34,791 nucleotides of DNA, from positions 1-34,791 of IMG/VR virus record IMGVR_UViG_3300032278_000051; one strand, 5' to 3'. The notes under the pieces are model-generated. The model had not been told where the DNA came from. It searched no databases and worked only from the letters and a program-made list of their open reading frames with translations. Origin of the DNA: a virus. Each line of letters starts with the position of its first letter. Positions within the stretch are counted from its first letter, which is position 1. Positions 1 through 6,907 of this stretch are shown here, piece by piece. Made by a program: the position numbers and the translations under genes.

Positions 1-207
1 GACGGCGCGCCCTACCCCGGTCCGCGCGGCGACAAGGCCCGATCCGATGGCGAGGGCTTTGCCGACGGCTTCCAGTCGCACGGCGGGCAGTCGGTCAACA
101 GCTATCACGGCACCGGACAGCTGGGCCACGACAAGCAGGGCGGCGGCAACCGCAACGCCGGCTCGCGCGAAGACGACGGCGGGGCGGACAAGCGCTCCGA
201 AGGCTGA
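1..207 (+). CDS. C-terminal end of an unidentified host protein (partial)
   Basis: An open frame enters from the left edge and stops with TGA at 205-207, giving 68 codons. The visible part is rich in Gly, Asp, Arg, Ser and Asn (for example GFADGF, GQLGHDKQGGGNRNAG) and looks like a disordered tail. I do not recognise the family. It lies outside the inferred attL at 341, so it should be host DNA that lay next to the 3' end of tRNA-fMet before insertion. The frame has the G/C-rich third positions expected of host coding sequence. The start lies beyond the window. Confidence 0.5.
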   Translation, partial: DGAPYPGPRGDKARSDGEGFADGFQSHGGQSVNSYHGTGQLGHDKQGGGNRNAGSREDDGGADKRSEG

Positions 208-340
208 TCCCGCGGCGCGCACGCTGCGATGGGCCGGCACGCGAGGGCGCAGCACACCCGGAGGGCTCGGCGCGAGCCGTGGACGAAGGAGTTGCGGCGC
301 GCAAGGCCGGCGAACTCCGAGAAAGGGAATGTGGTGAGGT
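208..340. other. Host intergenic stretch left of attL
   Basis: Between the stop of the host gene and the attachment site I see no convincing gene, RNA or terminator. In the uninfected chromosome this should be the sequence directly downstream of tRNA-fMet. Confidence 0.4.
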
Positions 341-361
341 TGGTTGCGGGGGCTCGATTTG
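341..361. repeat. attL (left attachment site)
   Basis: TGGTTGCGGGGG at 341-352 is identical to 34567-34578, and the match continues imperfectly through GATTTG (mismatches at 353 and 355). Read on the minus strand it copies the acceptor-stem and CCA end of tRNA-fMet. It lies at the gene-free end of the phage opposite the recombinase, where attL is expected. The exact crossover dinucleotide cannot be read from sequence alone. Confidence 0.8.
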
Positions 362-421
362 CAAGAGAACATACATTGCAGATCGCTGCCTAGCACTCCC
401 GCATAATTCCGCATCTACCCG

Positions 422-459
422 ACAGCCCGATCGCGCAGTCCCGCGCGACGGGCTGTTTT
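422..459 (+). terminator. Rho-independent terminator, likely for the recombinase in the phage circle
   Basis: ACAGCCCG (422-429) pairs with CGGGCTGT (449-456). An inner TCGCGC/GCGCGA stem closes the loop, with one bulged A, and the run TTTT ends at 459. In the prophage no gene precedes it. In the circular phage genome it follows the recombinase reading frame, which would stop at 391-393, by 28 bases. This is a good reason to think it evolved as that gene's terminator. Confidence 0.75.
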
Positions 460-517
460 CGTATCAAAACCGCAGAACCCCGTCCCGGCTCTCAAAGTCC
501 AGGGTATGCGCGGCAAC

Positions 518-763
518 GGCATAACATTCCTAACATTCCTTCGATTTCAAAGGCTTACGACATAATATTACTCTAACATAGGCATAACCATATTATATAG
601 AACAAAGGTAATCTCGAAGGTTTGAAAAGTCCGGCAAAATCAATGAGGTAATGAAAGCGGCTCAAAAATGTTATGCCTTGTGATGCCGCAGACCTAACCT
701 CAAAAACGGCAGACTTCCGCCATTCCTGAAGCCAAAACGCGACCAGGTTAGGAATGTTATGCC
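518..763. repeat. Four GGCATAAC sites, two on each strand
   Basis: GGCATAAC occurs at 518-525 and 581-588. Its complement GTTATGCC occurs at 670-677 and 756-763. The outer two share 17 bases (518-534 with 747-763, inverted), and three of the four share GGCATAACATT. Within the first site TAACATTCC is repeated in tandem (522-530, 531-539). CATTCCT also recurs at 721-727. The arrangement looks like a protein-binding array (replication initiator, regulator or partition type). Its partner is unknown. Confidence 0.7.
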
Positions 764-984
764 TTTCCCGCACACACCCCCCACCGCCAGCAGCATCGAT
801 CGGGGCCGGCCTTGCATAAATCGCGACAAACAAGCCGAGGGCGTGGCGTGGGGGCGAGCGCGGCGCGCGGGTCGCGGCGGATGAGGTTCGGCGCGATCGG
901 GCGCGGGCCGAGCCCGGCGCCGGCCGCGCGGCCCGTTTCAACTTTGTTCTTGCCGGAATCGATGCGCGGGCGCAGGCGACCGGC

Positions 985-1242
985 ATGGGCAAGCGCTCTC
1001 CTCTCCGACCCAGCTGGACCTGCAGCCTGCGCGCGCTGATCGAAGCGGGCGTGACCGTTCGCGGCATGTGCGACACATGCGGCCAGGGGCGCGATGTCGA
1101 CCTGGTCCGCCTGGCGCAGATCAAGGGCGATGCGTTCGACCTATGGAACCGGCGGACCCGCTGCCGGCTGACCGCCGGCTGCCAGGGATGGAACCGCTTC
1201 TATCATGGCGGCCGGGGGCGCATGGAAGCGATGCGGGATTGA
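985..1242 (+). CDS. Small zinc-ribbon-like phage protein, 85 aa
   Basis: The 85-residue product carries Cys29-x2-Cys32 and Cys60-x5-Cys66, spacing that suits a small zinc-binding fold. The motif CDTCG and the following segment rich in Trp, Asn and Arg resemble short proteins seen near the ends of prophages in related bacteria, but I cannot name a function. The ATG at 985 gives the whole frame. No strong ribosome-binding site is visible. It lies alone between the repeat array and the portal block, reading towards the bidirectional terminator at 1533. Confidence 0.65.
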   Translation: MGKRSPLRPSWTCSLRALIEAGVTVRGMCDTCGQGRDVDLVRLAQIKGDAFDLWNRRTRCRLTAGCQGWNRFYHGGRGRMEAMRD

Positions 1243-1256
1243 CCAGGGCGGCGCGC

Positions 1257-1300
1257 TGGCCTAGCGAGGGGAAGGCGCGCGAAAGCCTCGCTTTCGATGC
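1257..1300. other. Possible cos region (tentative)
   Basis: In P2 the cohesive end lies next to the 3' end of Q. At the same place here is GCGAGGGGAAGG, similar in flavour to the P2 cos overhang (GGCGAGGCGGGGAAAGCAC), followed by dyads. GCGAGG at 1264-1269 is answered by CCTCGC at 1286-1291, and CGAAAGC (1280-1286) pairs with GCTTTCG (1290-1296). This is a positional guess supported by weak sequence similarity. Confidence 0.3.
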
Positions 1301-1376
1301 GCTTTTGTCATATGCGGCATCAGCGCGAGCAAAACGCGCGCTTTCCTACAAGCGAATCGCCTGCCAGGGCGGGCGC

Positions 1377-1520
1377 ATGAAGACACCAGCAGAACGCACC
1401 GCCGCCCTTCACCGCCGCGCCGATCTGGCGCGCGACCCAGCAACCGCCGCGACCTTGCGCCGCCTGGCCGCCGAGACAGAGACAATCCGGCTGTTCGGCC
1501 CGACCATTCGCCACATTTGA
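1377..1520 (+). CDS. Very small hypothetical protein, 47 aa
   Basis: A short frame begins with ATG at 1377 and stops at 1518-1520, just before the terminator at 1533. The product is rich in Ala, Arg and Thr and predicted helical, with no recognised motif. The weak GGCGGG before the start could serve as a ribosome-binding site. Support comes from codon style and from its end fitting tightly against a terminator. Confidence 0.45.
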   Translation: MKTPAERTAALHRRADLARDPATAATLRRLAAETETIRLFGPTIRHI

Positions 1521-1532
1521 CCAGGCGCACGA

Positions 1533-1569
1533 AAGAGCCCCGCGACCCTTGCCAGGTCGCGGGGCTCTT
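1533..1569. terminator. Bidirectional terminator between the small genes and the portal
   Basis: AAGAGCCCCGCGACC (1533-1547) pairs perfectly over 15 bases with GGTCGCGGGGCTCTT (1555-1569) around a 7-base loop. T-rich ends lie on both strands. It sits between the end of the rightward small gene (1520) and the end of the leftward portal gene (1600), so it can end both transcripts. Confidence 0.85.
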
Positions 1570-1599
1570 GCTGTCAGCTGGCGCCGACCGGGTCGGCGG

Positions 1600-2673
1600 T
1601 CAGTCTTCGACCTGGCTGGCCGGAATGCGCTTGCCCTGGGGCGTTATCTGGCTGCCATCGCTGGCGCTGTAATTGTCGAAGCGCAGGACTTCGGCACCGA
1701 AGAATTCATTCATCGACAGCATGCGCCGCATGATCGGCGCGATTTCGATCTGGAAGAACGTGTCGAGCGCTTCGCCGACCTTGCCGAAGCCGGCCGAATT
1801 GGTCGGGACGATGCCGATCATCTGCGGCGGCACCCGATGCGCGGCCAGGATGTCATCGCGGCTGATGTTCTTCACGCCGCTGAATTCATCCTTCGCCGCG
1901 ACATCGGCGATCGGCAGCACCTGGACGCCGTCCTTTTTGCCGTTGGGCATGTAAAGAAACATATTCTTGAAGTTCCCGACGCCCTTCGCCGACTTCATCT
2001 TTTCGGCGATCTTGTCGGCCGTGGCCTGGTCGGCGAAGGCATCGTTGACGTAAAGGATGAAGCCGGCATGCGCCCCGTTCAAGTAATAGCGGCGGCGAAA
2101 CAGCGTGGCATTTTCGTTGAGCAAGCCCGATTGCAGCGCCGACAGCCATTCGGGCAGGCCATAGATTTCCTGCGCGACATCGGGCTGCTGCAGCTGGAAG
2201 ATCGCGCCTTCGGCGAAGCGATGTTCCTGGCCGAGCCCGCCCACGAAATAGAAGCCGCCGCCATCCTTCGGCGCGCGCATGTGGCGGGCCGGAGCATGGC
2301 GCGCCCTGGCGGTCGCGCCGCGATAGTTGGGAACGTCTTCCAGATAGCCGTTGCCCATCTGCAGGAAGTCGAGCGCGAACCGTTCGAAGTCGCCCGCCGA
2401 CAGCTGCGCGGTCGGTTCCTGCAGTCCGGTCAGCAGATTGACCTTCAGCGCGATCGCGCTGCGATGATGCGGCGCCATGTTGAAGGTCTGGCAAAGCCGG
2501 TCCATCGGCAGCGGCGGTTCGAACCAGCGGCCATTGTGCCAGATTTCGAAATATTGGGTCAGTTCGCGGCGGTCCAGGACGCTTTCGGCATCGCCGAAGC
2601 TGAACAGTTCCGGCTTCGCGGCCGGGCCACCGGCGCCGGGCCGATCGGCATTCTGCAGGGCAAGTTCGGTCAT
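1600..2673 (-). CDS. Q: Portal protein, P2 gpQ family
   Basis: The portal forms the dodecameric ring at the capsid vertex through which DNA enters and to which the tail attaches. The 357-residue product matches the P2/PBSX-type portal pattern in length (P2 Q is about 344) and in segments such as YFEIWHNGRWFEPP near the N-terminus, RRRYYLNGAHAGFILY and RVPPQMIGIVP. I chose ATG at 2673 (protein starting MTELALQ) because AAAGGA lies at the right distance before it; an in-frame ATG at 2691 lacks such a site. It is transcribed leftwards after the terminase gene with a short gap, as in P2, and ends at a bidirectional terminator. Confidence 0.93.
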   Translation of the reverse strand: MTELALQNADRPGAGGPAAKPELFSFGDAESVLDRRELTQYFEIWHNGRWFEPPLPMDRLCQTFNMAPHHRSAIALKVNLLTGLQEPTAQLSAGDFERFALDFLQMGNGYLEDVPNYRGATARARHAPARHMRAPKDGGGFYFVGGLGQEHRFAEGAIFQLQQPDVAQEIYGLPEWLSALQSGLLNENATLFRRRYYLNGAHAGFILYVNDAFADQATADKIAEKMKSAKGVGNFKNMFLYMPNGKKDGVQVLPIADVAAKDEFSGVKNISRDDILAAHRVPPQMIGIVPTNSAGFGKVGEALDTFFQIEIAPIMRRMLSMNEFFGAEVLRFDNYSASDGSQITPQGKRIPASQVED

Positions 2674-2699
2674 CGGTCGGATTCCTTTCATCGGTCCGG

Positions 2700-4583
2700 T
2701 CAGTCTGAAAAGACCACCTTGCTGCCGCCCGCGCCTTCGGCGGCGGCGGCAACGTCCAGCGGTTCGTTCGAAAAGGCATGGAGAACAGCCCAGGCGATGT
2801 CGGCATGGCCGATCTGCCCGTTCCTGGTCGCGGTATAGGTGACACCCTTCCCGCTGCCGGTCAGCGTCGGGCGAATGGCCATGAAGGCCTGCATGACATC
2901 GGTCCAGCCCTGGTCGAATTCGACGCGGCCGGCGCGGAACAGCGACTGCCCCTTGATGACCAGGGCGGTCTTCGTGGCGACCGAATATTCGATCGCCCGC
3001 ACGTTCGGAAACCAGCGCTTGACCAGTTCGAAGACCGCGCGGCCGTGGCCCGTCGTGTCGATCGAAATGTCGGCGACGTTGTAATGGGCGGCGATGCGCT
3101 TGATGAAATCGGCCTGCCCCTGGAAGTCCAGATCGTTCAGGCGATATTTGTCGAGGATGCGCAGCTTCCCGACGCCGGGCTGATCGGGCGGCGCGATGAC
3201 AGCCAGCGCGGCATCGTCGCGGCCTTGCTTGTTCGGGTCATAGCCCAGCCACACCGGGCGATCGCCGAACGGCCGGCCGCCGGGGATGTCTAGCAGCGCG
3301 GGCTGGAAGTCGCGCCATTTATAGAAGCTGTCGACGCGCGCCGGCGCCAGGCGAGCCCAGGGGAAGCTGCTGGCGGCATCATCCACGAATTCGCATTCGT
3401 AAAGGTTGCGGAATTCGTCTTCGCTCGATTCCTCGCGCAGTTCGTCAATGTCGACCAGCGCGCCCAGGCCGCCGGCGATCGCGTCGTCCAGCGTGACCAC
3501 CTGGCACCAGCTGCCATCGGGCATGATCTTCCCGCCGGCCAGGTTCTTGTGGCTGCAGTCGAAGGCGCGCTGTTTCGCCTTGGCCTTGCCCCGGTTCCAT
3601 TCCTCGCCCGACCAGAAGGCGAAGGCTTCATGCGTCTTCGTCGACGGCGTCGAAAAATAGGTCCGCTTGAAGATCTTGTGCGTGGCCATCGCCGCCGCGA
3701 CCTTGCGCAGCTGGGCGAAGCCGTGGACCCAGAAGAATTCGTCGAAATAGAAGTCGCCGCTTTCGCCCTGGGCCGTGTTGCTGTTGGTCGAGATGGGATA
3801 AAGCCCGACCTGGTCGAGCCCCAGCGGTTCGCCCGCGTCGTCTTCCAGGCCGCCGAAGTCGAGCATGATCGGGTCGCCCTGCAGGTCGACATCGCAGACC
3901 CGCTTCACCCAGCCCGTTATTTCCCGCTTGAACTTCAGCGCCTGGCGCTTGCTCGCCGAAAGGAAAATCTGGTTTCGCGGCTGCTCGCCGGCCAGGACGG
4001 CTTCGGCGATCTTCGCCACCGCTTCGCGGGCGAAATACCAGGTCGCGCCGATCTGCCGCGACTTCAGGATTTTGCGGGTCCGCTGGTCGCGCTGTTCCCA
4101 CCAGGCGGCCTGATAGTCGAAGTTCTTGTCGTGGAAATCGTCCAGCAGCGCCTGCCACTGGTCCAGGGTCAGGAAGTTTTTCCGCTTGTCTTCGCGCTTC
4201 GCCTTGGCGGCATCGTCATTGCGGCGCGCGATCTTCGGATTCAGGTCGCCTTCCTTCCCGCTTTGCTCGAATTTCGCGATGCGGGCCAACCGCTCCATTT
4301 GGCGCATCAGGAAGTCGACGCGCTTCATGTCGCCTTCGTTGAAGTCGGGCTTGTCCAGATAGTTGGCGATCTTCGCTTCCAGGCGGTCTTCGATGATCTG
4401 GCGCGGGCTCGCATCATCCCAACCGCCGCGCTGTTTCCAGCTGGCGAGCGTCGGATATTTGATGTCGAGTTCTTCGGCGATCGCGGCCATCGGCCACCCG
4501 CGCCAATAGAGCGAGCGCGCGCAGCGCTTCAGATAGGCGGCGGTCAGTTCGGTCTGGCCATCGGAGGCGGGCAGCAAGTGCAT
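2700..4583 (-). CDS. P: Terminase large subunit (ATPase), P2 gpP family
   Basis: This is the motor that packages DNA into the prohead and cuts at cos. The 627-residue product (P2 P is about 590) has an N-terminal helix-turn-helix (about residues 31-55). The ATPase site SRQIGATW lies near 175-182 and the Walker B-like FYFDEFFW near 278-285. A C-terminal RNase H-like nuclease is marked by GYDPNKQGRDD (Asp449), SIDTTGHG (Asp509) and HADIAWA (Asp595). The start is taken as ATG at 4583. A GTG at 4598 is also possible, and longer frames reach 4667. Both likely starts lie in a hairpin (4578-4598), so initiation may be controlled. It reads divergently from the scaffold gene, as in P2. Confidence 0.93.
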   Translation of the reverse strand: MHLLPASDGQTELTAAYLKRCARSLYWRGWPMAAIAEELDIKYPTLASWKQRGGWDDASPRQIIEDRLEAKIANYLDKPDFNEGDMKRVDFLMRQMERLARIAKFEQSGKEGDLNPKIARRNDDAAKAKREDKRKNFLTLDQWQALLDDFHDKNFDYQAAWWEQRDQRTRKILKSRQIGATWYFAREAVAKIAEAVLAGEQPRNQIFLSASKRQALKFKREITGWVKRVCDVDLQGDPIMLDFGGLEDDAGEPLGLDQVGLYPISTNSNTAQGESGDFYFDEFFWVHGFAQLRKVAAAMATHKIFKRTYFSTPSTKTHEAFAFWSGEEWNRGKAKAKQRAFDCSHKNLAGGKIMPDGSWCQVVTLDDAIAGGLGALVDIDELREESSEDEFRNLYECEFVDDAASSFPWARLAPARVDSFYKWRDFQPALLDIPGGRPFGDRPVWLGYDPNKQGRDDAALAVIAPPDQPGVGKLRILDKYRLNDLDFQGQADFIKRIAAHYNVADISIDTTGHGRAVFELVKRWFPNVRAIEYSVATKTALVIKGQSLFRAGRVEFDQGWTDVMQAFMAIRPTLTGSGKGVTYTATRNGQIGHADIAWAVLHAFSNEPLDVAAAAEGAGGSKVVFSD

Positions 4584-4611
4584 GGCCTTGCCATGCACCC
4601 CGCTAGCGGGG
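4578..4611. promoter_or_regulatory. Hairpin over the terminase start plus adjoining 14-bp palindrome
   Basis: GTGCATGG (4578-4585) and CCATGCAC (4591-4598) form perfect 8-base arms around CCTTG, covering the terminase start codon. Directly next to it, CCCCGCTAGCGGGG (4598-4611) is a perfect palindrome. They stand at the left side of the divergent P/O control region. A protein site or an RNA structure that hides the start is plausible. I did not find a clear P2-type late promoter box here. Confidence 0.55.
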
Positions 4612-4750
4612 GCTTGGCCATCGGCTGCGGCGGTCAATCGGGCATCCACCCGCGCGGCGCATTGCAAGAGGCGGGCCGGTCAAGGCCTTAGTGCGACTGA
4701 CAAAGCGCAACCGCGCCCCGCGCAACAGCAGACCCCGGAGCCCAACCGCC

Positions 4751-5611
4751 ATGAAGACCAAACGTTTCCTGCTCGCAACGTCCGGCGCCACCGTCGACGG
4801 CCGCACGATCGACGCCAACATGCTGGAAGAGATGGCGGCCGCCTATGACCCGAAGACCTATGGCGCGCGGCTCAACATCGAACACATTCGCGGCCTGGGC
4901 ACCGATGGGCCCTTCCGCGCCTATGGCGATGTCCTGTCGCTCGAAACCGGCGAAGTCGAAGTCAACTTCAATGGCGAAACCGAAAAGCGCACCGGCCTTT
5001 TCGGCGTCTTCGATGTCACCGACGATGCGAAGGAACTGAATGGCGCCAGCCAGAAGGTCTATCCGTCGATCGAAATCGAGCCCAACTTTGCCGGCAAGGG
5101 CAAGGCCTATCTGATGGGCGTTGCGCTGACCGACAGCCCGGCATCGATCGCCACCGATCGCCTGCAGTTCAACCGCCGCCTGCCCGGCGCGCTGACCGTG
5201 GCGGCCGACAAGCCCGACCAGGCCTTCGCGATCGAATTCGCCGAGGATTCCGGCGCGTCGACCGAAGCCGGCGACAGTTTCCTGGGCAAGCTGTCGGGCA
5301 TCCTGGACGGCTTCGCCGGCAAGTTCACTGCCGCGCCCCAGCAGACCGAAGCCAAGCCCGCGCAGAAGCCCGCCGAAGGCGACGGCGCGCCGCTCGATTT
5401 CGCGCAGCTGCAGCCGCTGTTCCAGGACATGACGAAGGCCTTCAGCGAGGAAGTCGGCAAGCTGCAGACGGCAATGGCCGACCAGGCCGACCAGTTCGCG
5501 GTCCAGATCAAGGCGATCGAAGACCGCTTCGAAGCCGAACCGGCGTCGACCTACACCGCCCGCCCGGCCGCCACCGGCGCGAACGGCAACTTCGCCAAGA
5601 CCGACTGCTGA
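4751..5611 (+). CDS. O: Capsid scaffolding protein and maturation protease, P2 gpO family
   Basis: gpO is a serine protease that processes capsid and connector proteins and whose C-terminal part scaffolds the prohead. The 286-residue product (P2 O is about 284) keeps the positions of the P2 catalytic triad. Asp16 lies in ATVDGR, His45 in NIEHIRG and Ser106 in VYPSIE; these align with Asp19, His48 and Ser107 of P2. The C-terminal half (about 195-265) is rich in Ala, Gln and Glu and helical, as expected of a scaffold. The start at 4751 follows GGAG at a good distance. Longer in-frame starts (4691) add an unrelated basic stretch. It is the first gene of the rightward head operon. Confidence 0.92.
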   Translation: MKTKRFLLATSGATVDGRTIDANMLEEMAAAYDPKTYGARLNIEHIRGLGTDGPFRAYGDVLSLETGEVEVNFNGETEKRTGLFGVFDVTDDAKELNGASQKVYPSIEIEPNFAGKGKAYLMGVALTDSPASIATDRLQFNRRLPGALTVAADKPDQAFAIEFAEDSGASTEAGDSFLGKLSGILDGFAGKFTAAPQQTEAKPAQKPAEGDGAPLDFAQLQPLFQDMTKAFSEEVGKLQTAMADQADQFAVQIKAIEDRFEAEPASTYTARPAATGANGNFAKTDC

Positions 5612-5673
5612 CCACCGCCCTGACCGCCAACCCGAGCAAGCCCCGCATCCGCTTCGCTTAAGGACACCGACCC

Positions 5674-6795
5674 ATGAAAAACGCCACCCGCTTGCTGTTC
5701 AGCGCCTATGTTTCGCAGATCGCGCTGGTCAACGGCATCGCCGCCGAAGACGCGAAGACGAAGTTCAATGTCTCGCCGAACGTCGAACAGAAGCTGGAAG
5801 AACGCCTGCGCAATTCCAGCGAATTCCTTTCGCTGATTAACGTCATTCCCGTTTCCGAACAGGAAGGCGCGGTCCTGGGCGTGGGCGTCTCCCGTTCGCT
5901 GGCCGGCCGCACCGACACCAGCGCCGGCGCCCGCCGCGATCCGACCGCTGTCGGCGGCGCGAACGAAAAGCATCGCTACCTGTGCAAGAAGACCGATTTC
6001 GACTGGTCGATGCGCTACGCCATGCTGGACGCCTGGCGCCACCGCTCCGACTTCGAAACGCTGCTGCGCGATGACATCCTGGCCCAGCAGGCGCAGGACC
6101 GCATCACCATCGGCTTCCACGGCACCCAGGCGGCCGCGACCACCGATCGCGATGCCAACCCGCTGCTGGAAGATGTCAACGAAGGCTGGCTGCACAAAAT
6201 CCGCACCGACGCCCCGGCGCAGGTCATGGATGACGGCGCCCTGACCGTCCACAATGACGGCAGCAACGATGACGCCACCAAGGCGATCTACATCAAGGCC
6301 GGCGTCGACCTTTACGACGAGGAACTGGACAACGCGGTCGACGCGGGGGCGGATTATTCCTCCCTCGACGCGCTGGTCCTGGATGCGAAGCGCGGCATTC
6401 ATCCCCGCTATCGCGGCGACAACGACCTTGTGGTCATCGTCGGCCACGACCTGCTGGACGATAAATATTTCAACATCGCCCAGAAGACCGGCGCCACCGC
6501 GACCGAAGTCGAAGCGACCGATCGCATCATCCGGTCCAACAAGATGCTGGGCGGCCTGGAAGCCATCCGCGTCAGCGGCTTCCCGGCCAATGCGATCATG
6601 GTCACGAAGCTGTCGAACCTGTCGATCTATTGGCAGGAAGAAACCCGCCGGCGCCACCTGAAGGACGAGCCGGAATATGACCGCATCGCCAACTATGAAT
6701 CGGTCAACGAAGCCTACGTTGTCGAGGAATACGAACTGGCCGTCCTGGTCGAAAACATCGTCATCGGCGCGGCGCCTGCGCGGCCCGCTCCCTAA
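5674..6795 (+). CDS. N: Major capsid protein, P2 gpN family
   Basis: gpN builds the icosahedral head and is trimmed by the gpO protease. The 373-residue product (P2 N is about 357) follows O and begins MKNATRLLFSAYVSQIA, a typical P2-capsid opening. It includes LINVIPVSEQEG, the DFDWSMRYAMLDAW region, IGFHGTQAAATTDR and EDVNEGWLHKIR, all characteristic of the family. AAGGA precedes the ATG. The gene is followed by two strong hairpins (6807-6874), not by a T-run, suggesting that the capsid message is processed or stabilised there. Confidence 0.94.
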   Translation: MKNATRLLFSAYVSQIALVNGIAAEDAKTKFNVSPNVEQKLEERLRNSSEFLSLINVIPVSEQEGAVLGVGVSRSLAGRTDTSAGARRDPTAVGGANEKHRYLCKKTDFDWSMRYAMLDAWRHRSDFETLLRDDILAQQAQDRITIGFHGTQAAATTDRDANPLLEDVNEGWLHKIRTDAPAQVMDDGALTVHNDGSNDDATKAIYIKAGVDLYDEELDNAVDAGADYSSLDALVLDAKRGIHPRYRGDNDLVVIVGHDLLDDKYFNIAQKTGATATEVEATDRIIRSNKMLGGLEAIRVSGFPANAIMVTKLSNLSIYWQEETRRRHLKDEPEYDRIANYESVNEAYVVEEYELAVLVENIVIGAAPARPAP

Positions 6796-6806
6796 TTGAT
6801 GCGCTG

Positions 6807-6874
6807 GGCCGGGGCTGATGCCCCGGCCGCTTCGAAGGGCTCCGGCCAGGTCGACCGCGACCCGCCCTGGCCGG
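6807..6874 (+). other. Two consecutive hairpins between N and M
   Basis: GGCCGGGGC (6807-6815) pairs with GCCCCGGCC (6820-6828) over a TGAT tetraloop. CCGGCCAGG (6842-6850) pairs with CCTGGCCGG (6866-6874). Neither is followed by a T-run, so termination is less likely than RNA processing, partial attenuation or protection of the capsid message. Confidence 0.6.
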
Positions 6875-6907
6875 GTCTACCTCTCCCGACACAAGGAACG
6901 CCCCGCA

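Larger units (their letters stand above)
394..984. other. Gene-free left-end region of the phage, AT-richer
   Basis: No reading frame here looks like a gene. The part from about 510 to 770 is much richer in A and T than the rest and carries inverted and tandem copies of GGCATAAC and TAACATTCC. The part from 790 to 980 is very GC-rich. This region joins the recombinase end to the structural genes in the phage circle, and could hold a replication origin or regulator sites. I see no DnaA box of the usual form. Confidence 0.5.

Noticed and set aside
518-763. CRISPR-like array
   Set aside because: Only four short octamers in mixed orientation with irregular spacing, no constant repeat of 25-40 bases and no cas genes.
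573-1124. 183-codon minus-strand frame over the left-end region
   Set aside because: It overlaps the repeat array and the zinc-ribbon gene, has changing composition along its length and no recognisable domain.
3549-4691. 380-codon plus-strand frame opposite the terminase
   Set aside because: Shadow of the P gene, whose ATPase and nuclease motifs are clear.
4584-4750. P2-type late promoter box (TGT-N12-ACA) in the divergent region
   Set aside because: I searched by eye and found no convincing match, so no late promoter is annotated there.
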